In this document: piece by piece, positions 11,832 to 23,100 of the stretch
How positions within the stretch are numbered: the stretch's first letter is position 1
Layout: the number at the start of each line of letters is the position of its first letter
Source: Bromus sterilis
Taxonomy: Eukaryota; Streptophyta; Magnoliopsida; Poales; Poaceae
Direction: 5' to 3'
DNA length: 64,000 nt
NCBI GenBank assembly: GCA_950022295.1
Contig: OX465599.1
Span: 290,367,501-290,431,500, forward strand
Notes under the pieces: generated by a model
Seen by the model: the letters and a program-made list of their open reading frames with translations, nothing else
Told to the model about the DNA's origin: nothing
The model's database searches: none
Translations under genes and position numbers: made by a program

Positions 11832-12127
11832 TGTAAGAGCAAGTTTTGCCCCCGAAGGTTTTGGACATTGTTGGACAAAGCAGAAGTGGAACTAATATTG
11901 TTTTCGAGTATAAACAGATACTTAGGTTCTGAAAGAATGGAGTTTGCATGTAGAAGGTCGAAGGACAACTCACTGCAGTAAAGCTGCAGTCATCTACCGA
12001 AGCTTTTGAAGGAAGACGACCCCTAAAAATGTCGTCGAAGAAGATGTCTCTCTCGAGCAAAAGCGCAACGAGGAGAAAGCTGAAGCTGGTCGAAGACTTA
12101 GTCTTTTTGCTAGTTTCTCTTTATTTC

Positions 12128-12162
12128 TTGAGTCGTAGGAAAAACCGTACTATTAAGAGGGG
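12128..12162 (+). repeat. Block shared between the F LTR and LTR J
   Basis: TTGAGTCGTAGGAAAAACCG followed by TACTATTAAGAGGGG; it recurs in the 3' LTR (25047-25081) and, with one indel and one mismatch, in J (3796-3829). The rest of these LTRs is not obviously alike, so the block is selectively retained. Role unknown. Confidence 0.6.
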
Positions 12163-12430
12163 TTTGCTAGTTGAGATCTTCGTCGAAGTGAATTTGCTCT
12201 GCTCAACCAAAACCCACAAAAGCCTACCGAGAGAAATCTCACCTAGTCGAGCAAATAGCTCGAAGGCAAAGTCATTGCACTTCGTGCCTTCGAGAGAGAA
12301 CTCGTTCGGTGAGTCAGCTTACTTGTTCCTCAAGTAAACTTGCGCAGTGATTGGAATCCGACCGTTGTGGACACGCGTCAAGCGGTTGCATCGGGTCACT
12401 TAAGTCATTTTACCCATCGGGATCGCCAAC

Positions 12431-12438
12431 TATAAATA
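12431..12438 (+). promoter_or_regulatory. TATA box of the F 5' LTR
   Basis: TATAAATA at LTR offset 599, repeated at 25350-25357 in the 3' LTR. It is followed by CCCGCACCC and a typical LTR leader. Confidence 0.6.
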
Positions 12439-13097
12439 CCCCGCACCCACCCGCCATTTCGGGTTGGCTGCTCCACTGAAGATTCTAAGACAGAAGTCTT
12501 AGAGCATCCCAAAGAGATTCATCGAGAGAAAACCTTCACCCAAGTCTGAACTAAGTTGAGCAATTCACTATGACTTAGGTTGAGATTAGCCGATCTTTTT
12601 ATCTTGGAGATCTGCAAGTCTCCTAGACGGTTAGGCGTCGCCTGTCAAGCAGTCGAAGAGTAATTGTCGCTGCTGAAGGAAGTTTGTAAAGGTCTCGGAG
12701 ATGTCCTGAATCATCTACCACGAGTGAAAACTGGACAAGCTCGAGGAGTTTGTTGCAGTGGAGAATAGGACGGAGAGAGTTTTTCTCCAGGTGTTCAATC
12801 ACCAGTCCCTCCAACCAGACGTAGCACTTTGCAGAGTGTGAACTGGTTTACCAAACATCGCTGTGTCAGGCTCGTTTTCCTTCTAGCATTTACTTCAAAT
12901 ATTTACTCGTAGCCTATTTGTCTTCGATGTTTTCCTTCGCTCCCAATCCTTTCGAGCCTTGCATTACTTTCGATACTGAATTCCCTTCGAGATGTTTTTA
13001 GTCCGACGATGTTTACATGATTTCCTTCTAAGTTCCTTAGAATTTTTAGAAGTGATCATTCACCCCCTCCCCCTCTGATCATTCTTGAGCTTTCAAT

Positions 13098-13109
13098 TGG
13101 TATCAGAGC
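13098..13109 (+). other. Primer-binding site of element F
   Basis: TGGTATCAGAGC begins two bases after the LTR. It is complementary to the 3' end of plant initiator methionine tRNA, the usual copia primer. Confidence 0.9.
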
Positions 13110-13165
13110 TAGGCACTCCCTACGCTCTGCGTATTTTGGTCTAACAACCTGGAGTGTTGTCAAGA

Positions 13166-15769
13166 ATGTCGTTTGCAGCTGTTCGCTCGGTGGAACCGAT
13201 CCCTATATTCAATGGGAAGGACTATCCCTATTGGAAGGACAAAATGAAGAGGAATATCATGGCTATCAACTCTGCCGCTTGGGAAGTTGTCAATAATGGT
13301 GTAACTGTCGAGGACACTGATGCCATCACTCCTGAAGAGGCTAAGAAGTTTTCCCTTGATGCTGAAGTCTGGGTATTCATCACAAATCATCTGATTCCTG
13401 AAAAATATCATGAGGTCAAGAATATTCCTTCGGCCAAAGGTGTTTGGGATTATCTCGAGAAGATTGGTGAAGGTGTCTCTACTCAGAAAGATGCTCGAAT
13501 TGACACCCTTCGAAGCAAGTTCTATCGGTTCAAGAGGCACGAGGGAGAAAAAGTTTGTTCCATATACATCAGACTCACTGCGCTGTCAAATGAACTGATT
13601 TCCCTCGGTGCAGATGATATTACCAATCGGATTATTGTCAGAACCTTGCTCCGTTCTCTTGATGATTCCTTCGATCACATTGTGCTGATGATTAAGGAAA
13701 GAACTGATTTCAAGGATATGGTTGCCGCTGATATTCTTGAAAGGCTTAATACTTTCGAGATGGAAGAAGATGAGAAGCGTGATGTCAATGGGAGTCGAAA
13801 GAAATCTCATGCACTCAAGGCCAGAGCTTCACATCACTCCTCTCCTGAAGCCAGTTGTGAATCTGATGGTGCCTCTGATGACCCCGAGAACATTGGGAAA
13901 GATCTTGCACTGATAATGAGAAGATTCAATCGCTTTCAGAGAAGGAACTCCTCTTCACCGAAAAAAAACTATTCTTCAAGACATTCTAGCAATTCATCTC
14001 AGCATCGGTCATCATCCAAAAACTCATCTGCGAAAGATAACTGTTGTTACAAGTGCAAGAAGCCAGGTCACTTCATCGCTGATTGTCCTCTCTGGGAAAT
14101 TGAACATAAATCAAAGCACTCTCACAGCAGCTCTTCGAGCAAGTCTTATAGATCGAGCAAAAATCACGATTCGAAGAGATATGATTCAAGGTCCAGAAAA
14201 GACAAGAAAGATGGTTCTGATGATGTCAAGAAAAAGAAGTATCACAAGCATCGAGAGGGTTCTTCATCAAAATCTCATTCCTCTCGTCGAAAGAATTCGC
14301 ACCGAGCCAAAGCCTATCAGGGTAAAGAGATGAACTCTGAAGAAGAAGCATCCGGTTCTGAAGCAGGATCAAAGTCAAGATCAGGTTCTGGTTCTGGTTC
14401 TGAATCTAATGGTGTTGCTGGGATAGCATTCGCCTCGAACAAGAATTCAAGTTCATTCTTCTCCAACCAGAGCAGTGAAGATGAATCTCCCGCTTACTGC
14501 TTCATGTCCAAGGCTAAGGTATCCTCATCTAAGAAATCCTATGATTCTTCTGATGGATCTGCTTATGAAAGTGACTCTAGGATAAGCTATGCTAAACTTG
14601 CTAAAATTGCTTCTATCCAAAAAGATGAGCTAGATTCTCTAAGTGAAACCATTCAAAAAACTGAGACCTTGTTGATCGATGAGATTGAGAAGGGTCAAAC
14701 TTTGACAAACGAGCATGTTGCTCTGAAGGAAAAGTATGATGAGCTTTCCTCTCGGCATGATCTTCTCTCAGTGGACTACGAGAAGCTAACCTATGAATTA
14801 CTTCAAGGGAAAATGGCTCTCGAGAAACTGAGAGAGGCTAATGAAGAGTTGGAAAGTGTCAATCTCACTCTCATGGCTCAACAGGGCTCAGAAGATAAAA
14901 ATGAATCTGTTTCACCTTGCTTGACTTGTTTGGAATGAAGTAAAATTGATTCTATTTATGAGAGATCGAAAGAAAAGCAACCTATTGTCATTGATGATGC
15001 TAACCCCTCGAACGAGGAAACCATTACCGAGGAACTCCTCAGGTTGAGAAATTTGTTTGAAACAGGCATGTTCAAAAGTGTGCAGGGACACCATTATCTG
15101 TGTGATATCCTTCGAAAGGCTCTTCTTCACAGGAATCCTCGAAACGAAGGAGTTGGCTTCGAAAGGAAAATCAATCCTGATGGAACCTACTGGAAACCCG
15201 AACAGTATCCTAATACTGTCTGGGTTCTTGCGAAAGAAAAGCCCATTGATATTGCTAACCTTTCAGGTTTCAGTTGCAAAATTGACAAAGCTATTGTTGA
15301 TGAATCACTTGATTCTAACTATAAGCTTATCAAAGATCAGGAAGGAAAGGTGTCAGCTGAGTTCGTTGGTACTCCTCCAAAGAATGGCTTTTATAAACGA
15401 CAGATTTGGGTTCGCAAATCTCTCGTAGAAAAACTGCCCTCTAACCATTCAATGCAGGGAAAACCCACAGTACCACCGAATCACTACTATTCTCTCGAGG
15501 ATAGAAATGAACCCTTGGTGCCTGCTTCAAATGTTCCCCAGAAGGATTACTATCATATAGATAGAACTGTTTATCGTCATCGTGACAATCGTACCAAAAT
15601 TGCCATTACCCATCGTTACTCTAACCCCTCGTCGAGGAATTATATTTATGGTGTGCTTGATGGTCCTGATCGACAATGCAATCCTGTTCGATATAATATT
15701 GCTGATCCATCTAGCTCTACCATGCCTTCTAAGTCACCTGCTCGCTTGTGGGTGGTTAAGAAGAACTAA
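13166..15769 (+). pseudogene. gag: Element F: gag with one in-frame stop, ending in a frame change to pol
   Basis: Gag forms the RNA-packaging particle. ATG 13166 is chosen over an upstream GTG at 13154. The N-terminal half is a copia gag domain (from PIFNGKDYPYWKDKM to about residue 210). Then come Ser/Lys/Arg-rich linkers, a zinc knuckle CYKCKKPGHFIADC near residue 295, more Ser-rich sequence, and a predicted coiled coil (residues about 480-580). TGA at 14936-14938 interrupts the frame; a CGA codon is the simplest ancestor. The same frame continues to TAA at 15767-15769 (RLWVVKKN, stop). Pol continues in the -1 frame from that point. Confidence 0.85.
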
Positions 15770-15810
15770 TTCTTCTGCAGGGCTATGTCTCCGGTGGATC
15801 CGAATGGGTC

Positions 15811-18800
15811 ATGGATAGTGGATGTACAAATCATATGACCGGAGACAAAGATTTGTTCACCGAAGAAACACTATCTGAATCTTCACAGAAATATATTACC
15901 TTCGGTGACAACAACAAAGGGAAAGTACTTGGTTTGGGTAAGGTTGCCATATCGAGAGACAAGCATATCGATAAGTTTTTGCTTGTACAATCTCTAGGAT
16001 ATAATCTTATGTCTATATCGAAACTTTGTGATATGGGTATGCTTGTACTGTTTTCTGCGTCTCGTTCTGTTGTCTTTTCACAGGATGATTATTCCTTCGT
16101 GTTCGAAGGATATCGCAAGGGTGATCTTTACGTCGTTGATTTTTCTTCGGGACCTGCTGTGTCCACATGTTTAATGGCCAAAGCCACTTCTGGTTGGTTA
16201 TGGCACCGAAGACTTGGTCATGCAGGGATGAAAAATCTTCAAACTCTTATCTCGAAGAAGAACATCGTTGGAATTGATAATGTAAAATTCGATAAAGATC
16301 GTCTATGCAGTGCCTCTGAAGCAGGAAAGATTGCCAAGAAACATCACTCTGCAAAAACCGTCATGACTACTACTCGTCCTCTTGAATTACTTCATATGGA
16401 TTTATTCGGTCCTCAAAATTATGCTAGTCTTGGAGGTAACAAGTATGGTCTGGTTATTGTTGATGATTTCTCTCGATACACCTGGGTTTTCTTTCTAGAT
16501 GACAAGAGCAAGGTTGTTGAAATTTTCAAAACTTTCGCAAAGAGAGCTCAAACTGAATATGAATTATCTCTCAAGCATATCAGAAGTGATAATGGTACTG
16601 AATTCAAAAATACTCATATCGAAGATTTTCTTGATGAATATGGCTTTACTCATGAATTCTCGGCTGCTTATACACCGCAACAAAATGGTGTAGTCGAGAG
16701 AAAGAATCGAACACTTATTGAAATGGCCAGAACAATGCTTGCTGAATACAAGACTCCTATCAGGTTCTGGGCCGAAGCCATCAACACTGCATGTCATATC
16801 ATCAACAAGGTTTATCTGCATAAGTTTCTGAAGAAAACTTCACATGAACTCATCACTGGTAAAAAGCCAAATGTGTCTTATCTCAGGGTTTTTGGTGCTC
16901 CATGTTATATCAGAGACATGAATCACAGCTCCAAGTTCGCCCCAAAGGCACACGAAGGTTTTCTTCTAGGTTATGGTTCAAATTCTCACACTTACAGAGT
17001 TTACAACTCACATCTTGGCAAAGTTGTAGAAACTGTAAATGTTCGATTTGAAACTAACGGCTCTCAAAAGGAGCAATTACCTCTTAACCTGGATGAACCT
17101 CCTTTGGATGAAGTTATCAGGTACATGGCTATTGGAGATATTCGGCCTGTCGAAGGAAAAGCTCAACAAGCCAACGGGGATGATGATGGTCCAATGTTCC
17201 CACACATAGCCCGAGGCGCTGGAGATCAACATCCTGAAGAAATTGATGCACAGGTCGAAGGAGATCGCATAAACGAAGAATATGTTGATCCCGAAGGACA
17301 AGCTGAACCCGAAGGAAATGATCCCGAAGGACAAGCTGATCCCGAAGATCAACCTGATCCACAAGATGAAGAATCTTTTCCTCGTGTTCGAAGAAGAGTG
17401 AATGTCGACTCAATTCTCGAAGAGATTCGTTTACCAGGTCGTCCCACCACTCGTTCTCGTACTCGATTAGCTAACTTCTGTGGAAATTTCTCGTTTGTAT
17501 CCATGCTAGAACCTTCAAAATTTGATGAAGCCATGAGAGACTCAGACTGGATGACTGCCATGCTCGAAGAACTTAACCAGTTCGAGAGAAATAAAGTCTG
17601 GTCCCTTGTCGATAGACCTGATTCCACGAAGCATAATATCATTGGTACGAAGTGGATTTTTTGCAACAAGCAAGATGAAGATGGCATAGTGGTAAGGAAT
17701 AAAGCTCGACTGGTTGCACAAGGCTATACCCAAATCGAAGGTATTGATTTTGGTGAGACTTATGCCCCAGTTGCTCGTCTTGAATCCATTCGAGTCATGC
17801 TTGCTTTTGCCAATTACAATGGTATATTGCTATATCAAATGGATGTCAAAAGTGCATTTCTTAACGGTGAGATCGAAGAAGAAGTGTATGTTATGCAGCC
17901 ACCAGGTTTTGAAGACCCGAAGAATCCTGATAAGGTGTACAGATTGCACAAGGCCCTATATGGGTTAAAGCAAGCACCTCGTGCTTGGTATGAAACGCTG
18001 AAGGATTTTCTTCTTAAGAAGGGCTTCAAACCAGGAACAACTGATCCGACTCTTTTTACTCGTGCATACAAAAATGATCTCTTTGTGTGTCAAATTTATG
18101 TCGATGATATTATTTTTGGCTGCACTAACCCTGATATTAGCGAAGAATTTGCTCGTATGATGTCGAAGAAATATGAAATGTCAATGATGGGAGAATTGAA
18201 GTTCTTTCTCGGGCTTCAAATCCGTCAACAGAAGAATGGTACTTTCATTTCACAAGAGAAGTATCTCAGAGATTGCCTGAAGAAGTTTGATCTTGTCGGT
18301 TGCAAAACTATCAAGACTCCAATGCCTACGAATGTTCATCTAGATGCAGATGAGAAGGGCAAACCTTTCGATCAGAAGAAATATCGCTCGATGATCGGTT
18401 CGCTTCTTTACCTTTGTGCATCTAGACCTGACATTATGCTATCAGTATGTATGTGTGCTCGTTTTCAGGCAAATCCGAAGGAATCTCATCATATTGCTGT
18501 CAAGCGAATCCTTCGATATCTGGCTCACACACCAACCTTGGGTCTTTGGTATCCCAAGGGTGCCCAGTTTGATCTCGTTGGTTATTCAGATTCTGACTGG
18601 GCTGGTGATCGAGTCGACAGGAAATCTACCTCAGGCACATGTCATTTTCTCGGTAGATCTCTTGTCTGTTGGGCCTCGAAGAAACAGAATTGTGTATCTA
18701 TCTCTACGGCTGAAGCCGAGTATATTGCTGCCGGTTCATGCTGTACTCAGATTCTGTGGCTCAAGCAAACGCTGAAATATTATGGTATTCTTGTGAAGAA

Positions 18801-19050
18801 AATTCCATTGCTTTGTGATAACAAGAGTGCAATCAAAATTGCTTATAATCCAGTGCAACACTCTCGAACGAAGCATATTGATATTCGTCATCATTTTCTT
18901 CGAGATCATGTTCAGCGAGAAGATATTGTTATCAGTCATGTTCGCACCGAAGATCAATTGGCTGATATCTTTACGAAGCCCTTGGATGAAAAGAGGTTTT
19001 GTGCACTAAGGTGTGAGTTAAACATATTGGACTCACGCAATGTGCAGTAA
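15811..19050 (+). CDS. pol: Element F: pol (protease, integrase, reverse transcriptase, RNase H), open
   Basis: The frame is open from about 15766; 15811 is the first ATG, inside the protease motif VMDSGCTNHMTGD, so the true protein starts upstream. Order: protease; integrase with HRRLGH zinc half, then D (HMDLFGP), D (RSDNGTEF), E (NGVVERKN); RT with QMDVKSAFLNG and YVDDIIFG; RNase H with YSDSDWAGD, AEAEYIAA, LCDNKSAIK and RHHFLRD. The 1079 codons have no stop. One oddity is that the integrase zinc finger reads LCSASEAGK where family members have two cysteines (CxxC), so one zinc ligand is a Ser. The enzyme set copies and integrates the element. Confidence 0.93.
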   Translation: MDSGCTNHMTGDKDLFTEETLSESSQKYITFGDNNKGKVLGLGKVAISRDKHIDKFLLVQSLGYNLMSISKLCDMGMLVLFSASRSVVFSQDDYSFVFEGYRKGDLYVVDFSSGPAVSTCLMAKATSGWLWHRRLGHAGMKNLQTLISKKNIVGIDNVKFDKDRLCSASEAGKIAKKHHSAKTVMTTTRPLELLHMDLFGPQNYASLGGNKYGLVIVDDFSRYTWVFFLDDKSKVVEIFKTFAKRAQTEYELSLKHIRSDNGTEFKNTHIEDFLDEYGFTHEFSAAYTPQQNGVVERKNRTLIEMARTMLAEYKTPIRFWAEAINTACHIINKVYLHKFLKKTSHELITGKKPNVSYLRVFGAPCYIRDMNHSSKFAPKAHEGFLLGYGSNSHTYRVYNSHLGKVVETVNVRFETNGSQKEQLPLNLDEPPLDEVIRYMAIGDIRPVEGKAQQANGDDDGPMFPHIARGAGDQHPEEIDAQVEGDRINEEYVDPEGQAEPEGNDPEGQADPEDQPDPQDEESFPRVRRRVNVDSILEEIRLPGRPTTRSRTRLANFCGNFSFVSMLEPSKFDEAMRDSDWMTAMLEELNQFERNKVWSLVDRPDSTKHNIIGTKWIFCNKQDEDGIVVRNKARLVAQGYTQIEGIDFGETYAPVARLESIRVMLAFANYNGILLYQMDVKSAFLNGEIEEEVYVMQPPGFEDPKNPDKVYRLHKALYGLKQAPRAWYETLKDFLLKKGFKPGTTDPTLFTRAYKNDLFVCQIYVDDIIFGCTNPDISEEFARMMSKKYEMSMMGELKFFLGLQIRQQKNGTFISQEKYLRDCLKKFDLVGCKTIKTPMPTNVHLDADEKGKPFDQKKYRSMIGSLLYLCASRPDIMLSVCMCARFQANPKESHHIAVKRILRYLAHTPTLGLWYPKGAQFDLVGYSDSDWAGDRVDRKSTSGTCHFLGRSLVCWASKKQNCVSISTAEAEYIAAGSCCTQILWLKQTLKYYGILVKKIPLLCDNKSAIKIAYNPVQHSRTKHIDIRHHFLRDHVQREDIVISHVRTEDQLADIFTKPLDEKRFCALRCELNILDSRNVQ

Positions 19051-19518
19051 GATCATAATCATCGGTACTATGTATCATTAGTTTTTATTGTTATTTACTT
19101 TCGTTAATTCTCGATCGTGTTTCCTTTTCGTTTATTTTTTTTGTTCGCTTGGTGTTGTCCTATACACTTATCATTCCGAGTTTTATCACTGTTTTCCCCT
19201 CGGATTGACTAAGTATCGGACCCTGTTTTCCCTCTATTCTATCCCTACCTATTCTATGCTTTTCTCTTGTGAACATGTATATATTGTACTCGATCAAGAT
19301 TCCCTTCGAATGTCATTGATTCAGAAGGAAAATCTATCGAAGTTTTATCTTCTTTTTACTCGATGTTCGATGAGTTTGGTCTCGGACGTGGAGCAACTAT
19401 CTTTCGGTTCGTTGGGATTTTTCCCGCGATTACCGCCACAAAATCCGTCCGTTGAATGCGGAGAGACGCGAAATCTGCGCCGTTGGATCAGATCTGACAG
19501 CTCGGTCAGAACCTCCCT

Positions 19519-19526
19519 TATAAATA
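19519..19526 (+). promoter_or_regulatory. TATA box before the third gene of element F
   Basis: TATAAATA lies 469 bases after the pol stop and 638 bases before the third-gene ATG. It is followed by a CT- and GC-rich stretch (19555-19735) like a plant 5' leader and then by an intron. Function inferred from layout alone. Confidence 0.5.
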
Positions 19527-19735
19527 CTGATCCACTCCACCGGCTTAGACATCGCTATTCCTTCGACTTCGTCTCTTCGCCTCCAGAATCTCTCTCTCTC
19601 GCGCGCGCCGCCGTGCTGTCTCGTCGCCGTCGACTCCGTCGCCGCTTAACTGCCGGAAGGAAGCCGCCGGAGGCATTCCCGTCGACGAAGATCATCATCC
19701 GCGTCGCCGTAGTCGCCTCACATCACCAAGTTAGG

Positions 19736-20152
19736 GTATGTGTGGCTCTGGAGTCGATTCAATCTCGCTCTGTTCATCGTTTCCAGTTTTTGTGTTGATT
19801 TTTCTCTGATTTCTTTTAGGTCTGTTTGATCCGATTGGATCTTTGAAACTTGGGAAATCTGTTTCTAGTTTTTCTGTCGATTCCCCATCTGTCCTTGGTA
19901 AGAAATCCCTCGGATTCTCTCACTTAGGCAAATCCTACAGTATCGTTTCGATAGATTTAATCTTGTGCGATTTATTCATACAAGTTCTTCGTTAGATTTC
20001 CACCCGATGAAAATCTAGCCTAGCACTTTCATGAAAACTTGCGATAAGACAAATCTTTCGAAAAGATTGCTGCTTTCAAAATGTTTTTCCTCGAAATTGT
20101 TGGTACTTGTTCACAACTTTCCTATATTCCCTCGTATCCTTCTTTTTCGCAG
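19736..20152 (+). other. Predicted 417-bp intron in the leader of the F third gene
   Basis: The donor is AGG/GTATGTG at 19736 and the acceptor is TTCTTTTTCGCAG at 20152 after a pyrimidine tract. The interior is T-rich. The ATG of the third gene follows four bases after the acceptor. The intron contains stops in all forward frames, so this segment is not coding. Confidence 0.55.
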
Positions 20153-20156
20153 GACA

Positions 20157-23100
20157 ATGGCTGATAACGAAGGAAATATTAGAGTTCCCAAGCGTGTGGG
20201 AGGCCGAACAAGAATCACCAATAACTCTGAAGGTTTGTCTGAGGAAGTGATCATTGAGAAGAATTTGAGAACGCCGCCAGGATCTGAGGATGATCGTACA
20301 AGAGAGAATCGTCTGCAAGAGATTCGGAGACTTCAAGCTCTTCGTTGGTATGAATACAAGTCTCTTATCCCTCGTTGGGAGAGGCTGTTTGCTATGAAGA
20401 ATCCTTGGGTTGATGTCAAAGCTCTAAGGCCAAAGTGGACGAAATTTAATCGACCACCTCCTCCAGCTGATGCTCACCCTTCTGCCCTCAAAACTCCTGA
20501 TGATTTTAAAGAGCTCGTTGAAGCTCGTGAACTTCGAGCACAAAAGAGGAAAGAAGCTAAAGCTCGAAAGGAAGCAGCTGCTGCTAAAGCTGCCGAAGAA
20601 GTTGGCCCTAGCGCCAAACCGAAGGGTGGCAAGAAGTTTGCCAAGAGACAGAAAAAGGTTGTAATAGTTTCACCTCCTGATGCAAGTTCCGAAGGAGAAG
20701 CTAATTCAGATGATCAAGACCCTGGTACAGAGGCTGATGTCGAAGACTTACCTCTGAAGAAAAAGCCGAGCAGTAGAGGCATAAGGATCCAGGAGCCAGC
20801 TCCACAGGCTCCTCGAGGAAATATTGACTTGACCAACTTGGTCACAGATCCACCTATTTCATCTGCTCCACCTGTTCCTGCTCGCCAACCAAAACCTTCG
20901 GCTCCATCGAAGGGAAAGCAAGCTCAAGTTGGTGAAGATGATGAAACGCTTATTTAGCGAAAGGAAAGGCTGGCCAAGCAAAAGGAACAAGAAGAGAAAT
21001 AATTGATTAATGCCAAGCTCCTGAACTTTCACAGTCAGCCCGAGCATAAAAAGGCTCTGGTAGCTCAACAACTGGGCATTCTTCACTTGGTCAGTGAAAA
21101 ATATCGACGACAGGTTTCTGCAGGCACTATCCCTAGTGACCCGAAAGAAAAGGTCACCGAGAAAGTTGTGACTCCCACAGTCACGAAAGAAAAGGTTATA
21201 GCCCCTAGTGCCTCGAAGGATAAAGCAGTGGTCTCAAAACCCATTGCTGCTGCCAAAGCCACCAAGGAAGCCGAAAAGAAAGCCAAAGAGGCAAGACAGA
21301 AGGCTCAAGCTGCTCCAGTTCCTCGAGCTGCACCAGCTCCTGCCCCTGTTGCACCTGCTGTTTCCGGCCCTCGTGCCGATGAAGAAAGTTCCAATGAAGG
21401 AGAATCCAATGCAAATGCTCCTTGGGATGCTGCACACATTTCTCACATTCTCTGGAAGATGGCTACTACACCGAGCAAAGTCACTGCCGAGGATGATGTT
21501 CCTGCTGAAATCCAAGAGCATGTTGCTCGATACATGATCCGCTGGGAAGGTTATATCACCCAGGATCGAAAGGATAAAGAGCAAGTCAGGTTTTACACCA
21601 GGAAACTCCAAGAGGAAACCGAGGACATTGAGTCCCGAAATTTTTTCAAGTCCAAGATTGCATCTGCTGAAGCTTCCAGGAGGACTCAGAAAGAAAATTT
21701 ATCTGCTGTGTTTGACAAGGTAAAACAAGTTGTGTCTGCTGTTTGCAAAGAGCATAATGATGCTCTGTTCCAAAGACAATCTCGAAAGAGAAAGTCTTCT
21801 GCCCCAACCTCTGAGCGTGGGACGCTAGAGATCGAGAAGAATGCAAAGAAGGCCAAGTCCACCGAGGTCGTTGCTACCACAGAACGACAAGAAACTGAAC
21901 CAAACCCCACCAAGCAACCCACTCCTCCCCGTAAGAAAACTCCACCACCTCGCCAAACAAGTTCACCGCCTCGACAAACAACTCCACCCTCTCGTCAAGC
22001 TAGACCTCCACCCCGACAACAAACACCTACACCTCCACCCCGACAACAAACACCTCCACCTCCACCTCCATCTCCACCTCGTCAACCCTCACCACCAAAA
22101 GCCTCGCCACCACCTCAAAACCCACCATCTCCACCTCATGTCATTCCATCGACCACCCCCGCCACTGAAATCCAAGCTCATGCAGAGACCGAGCAAGTTG
22201 TTCGTGTCGAGCAAGAAACTCAAGTCCAGAAAGATTACTCTTCTGCCCGGACTATGCCTGAAGGAGAAGATGTTGATGTTGACATCACGACAGTTTCCTC
22301 TCGACGAGATTCTGTCGTAAGAAATAGTTCTGGAAATGACAGTTCAAGTCATAATTCTTCATCCTCCTCATCCAGTTCTTCGAACGAAGAAATGGTTGAT
22401 GCGTTTGCTCAATTTAATGAAGACTTGGAGGCCATGGAAATTGAAGAGGCTGCACAAAATGCTCAAACCGACGAAGGAGATGCCGTCGTAGCTCAGGACG
22501 AGGAGAATGCTCCTGCAGTCATTCCGGATCAGGATATCGTAAACATTCCATCATCTATCTCTCGACCTGCTGAACCAGAGTTCCAGATGCCAGATAATGC
22601 TGCTGAGGTTTTTCCCATTGATGAGCTGCTTCACTCTGCTCATCCGAGAGAAATGCTGCCTTTGTTCCGCTCAGATGTTTCTCGAGGAGGTCCCATCTTC
22701 AAAAGGCGCGAACACAAGCCATTTTTCTTCAGTACCAATCCCTACGAGAAGCCCAGAAGTGCTTATTCTCTTCGGTTTTGGACCCAAGAGCAAGCTATCT
22801 ATTATACTCGTGTGTTGTACAACAAGGCAAGAGTTTTCCAGCATCAATATCTTGATATGCCTTCGGTGTACTCCACTACTTGTTTCGAGAACATTGCCGA
22901 GACAATTGATAGCCTGCATGCTCACAAGATGTTTGCTCTCGATTGTGGTTACAATCCCGAGCTTATCAAACAGTTTTGTGCAACACTTTATGTCTCTGGA
23001 GATCCTGAGAACTCGAAGACATGGAAATTTGACTATATGATTCAAGGCCAAGTTTTTCACATGACTGTCGACCAATTTCTAGCTATCATCAATTTACCTC

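Larger units (their letters stand above)
11832..13095 (+). mobile_element. Element F: 5' LTR
   Basis: It begins TGTAAGAGCAAG and ends GAGCTTTCA (TG...CA) and is identical in length to the 3' copy. Bases 12128-12162 match a block in LTR J. The frame 12029-12337 repeats exactly in the 3' LTR and looks like LTR sequence, not a gene. Confidence 0.95.

Noticed and set aside
12029..12337. 102-codon frame repeated at 24948-25256
   Set aside because: It is LTR sequence of element F, identical in both copies, upstream of the TATA box of the LTR.
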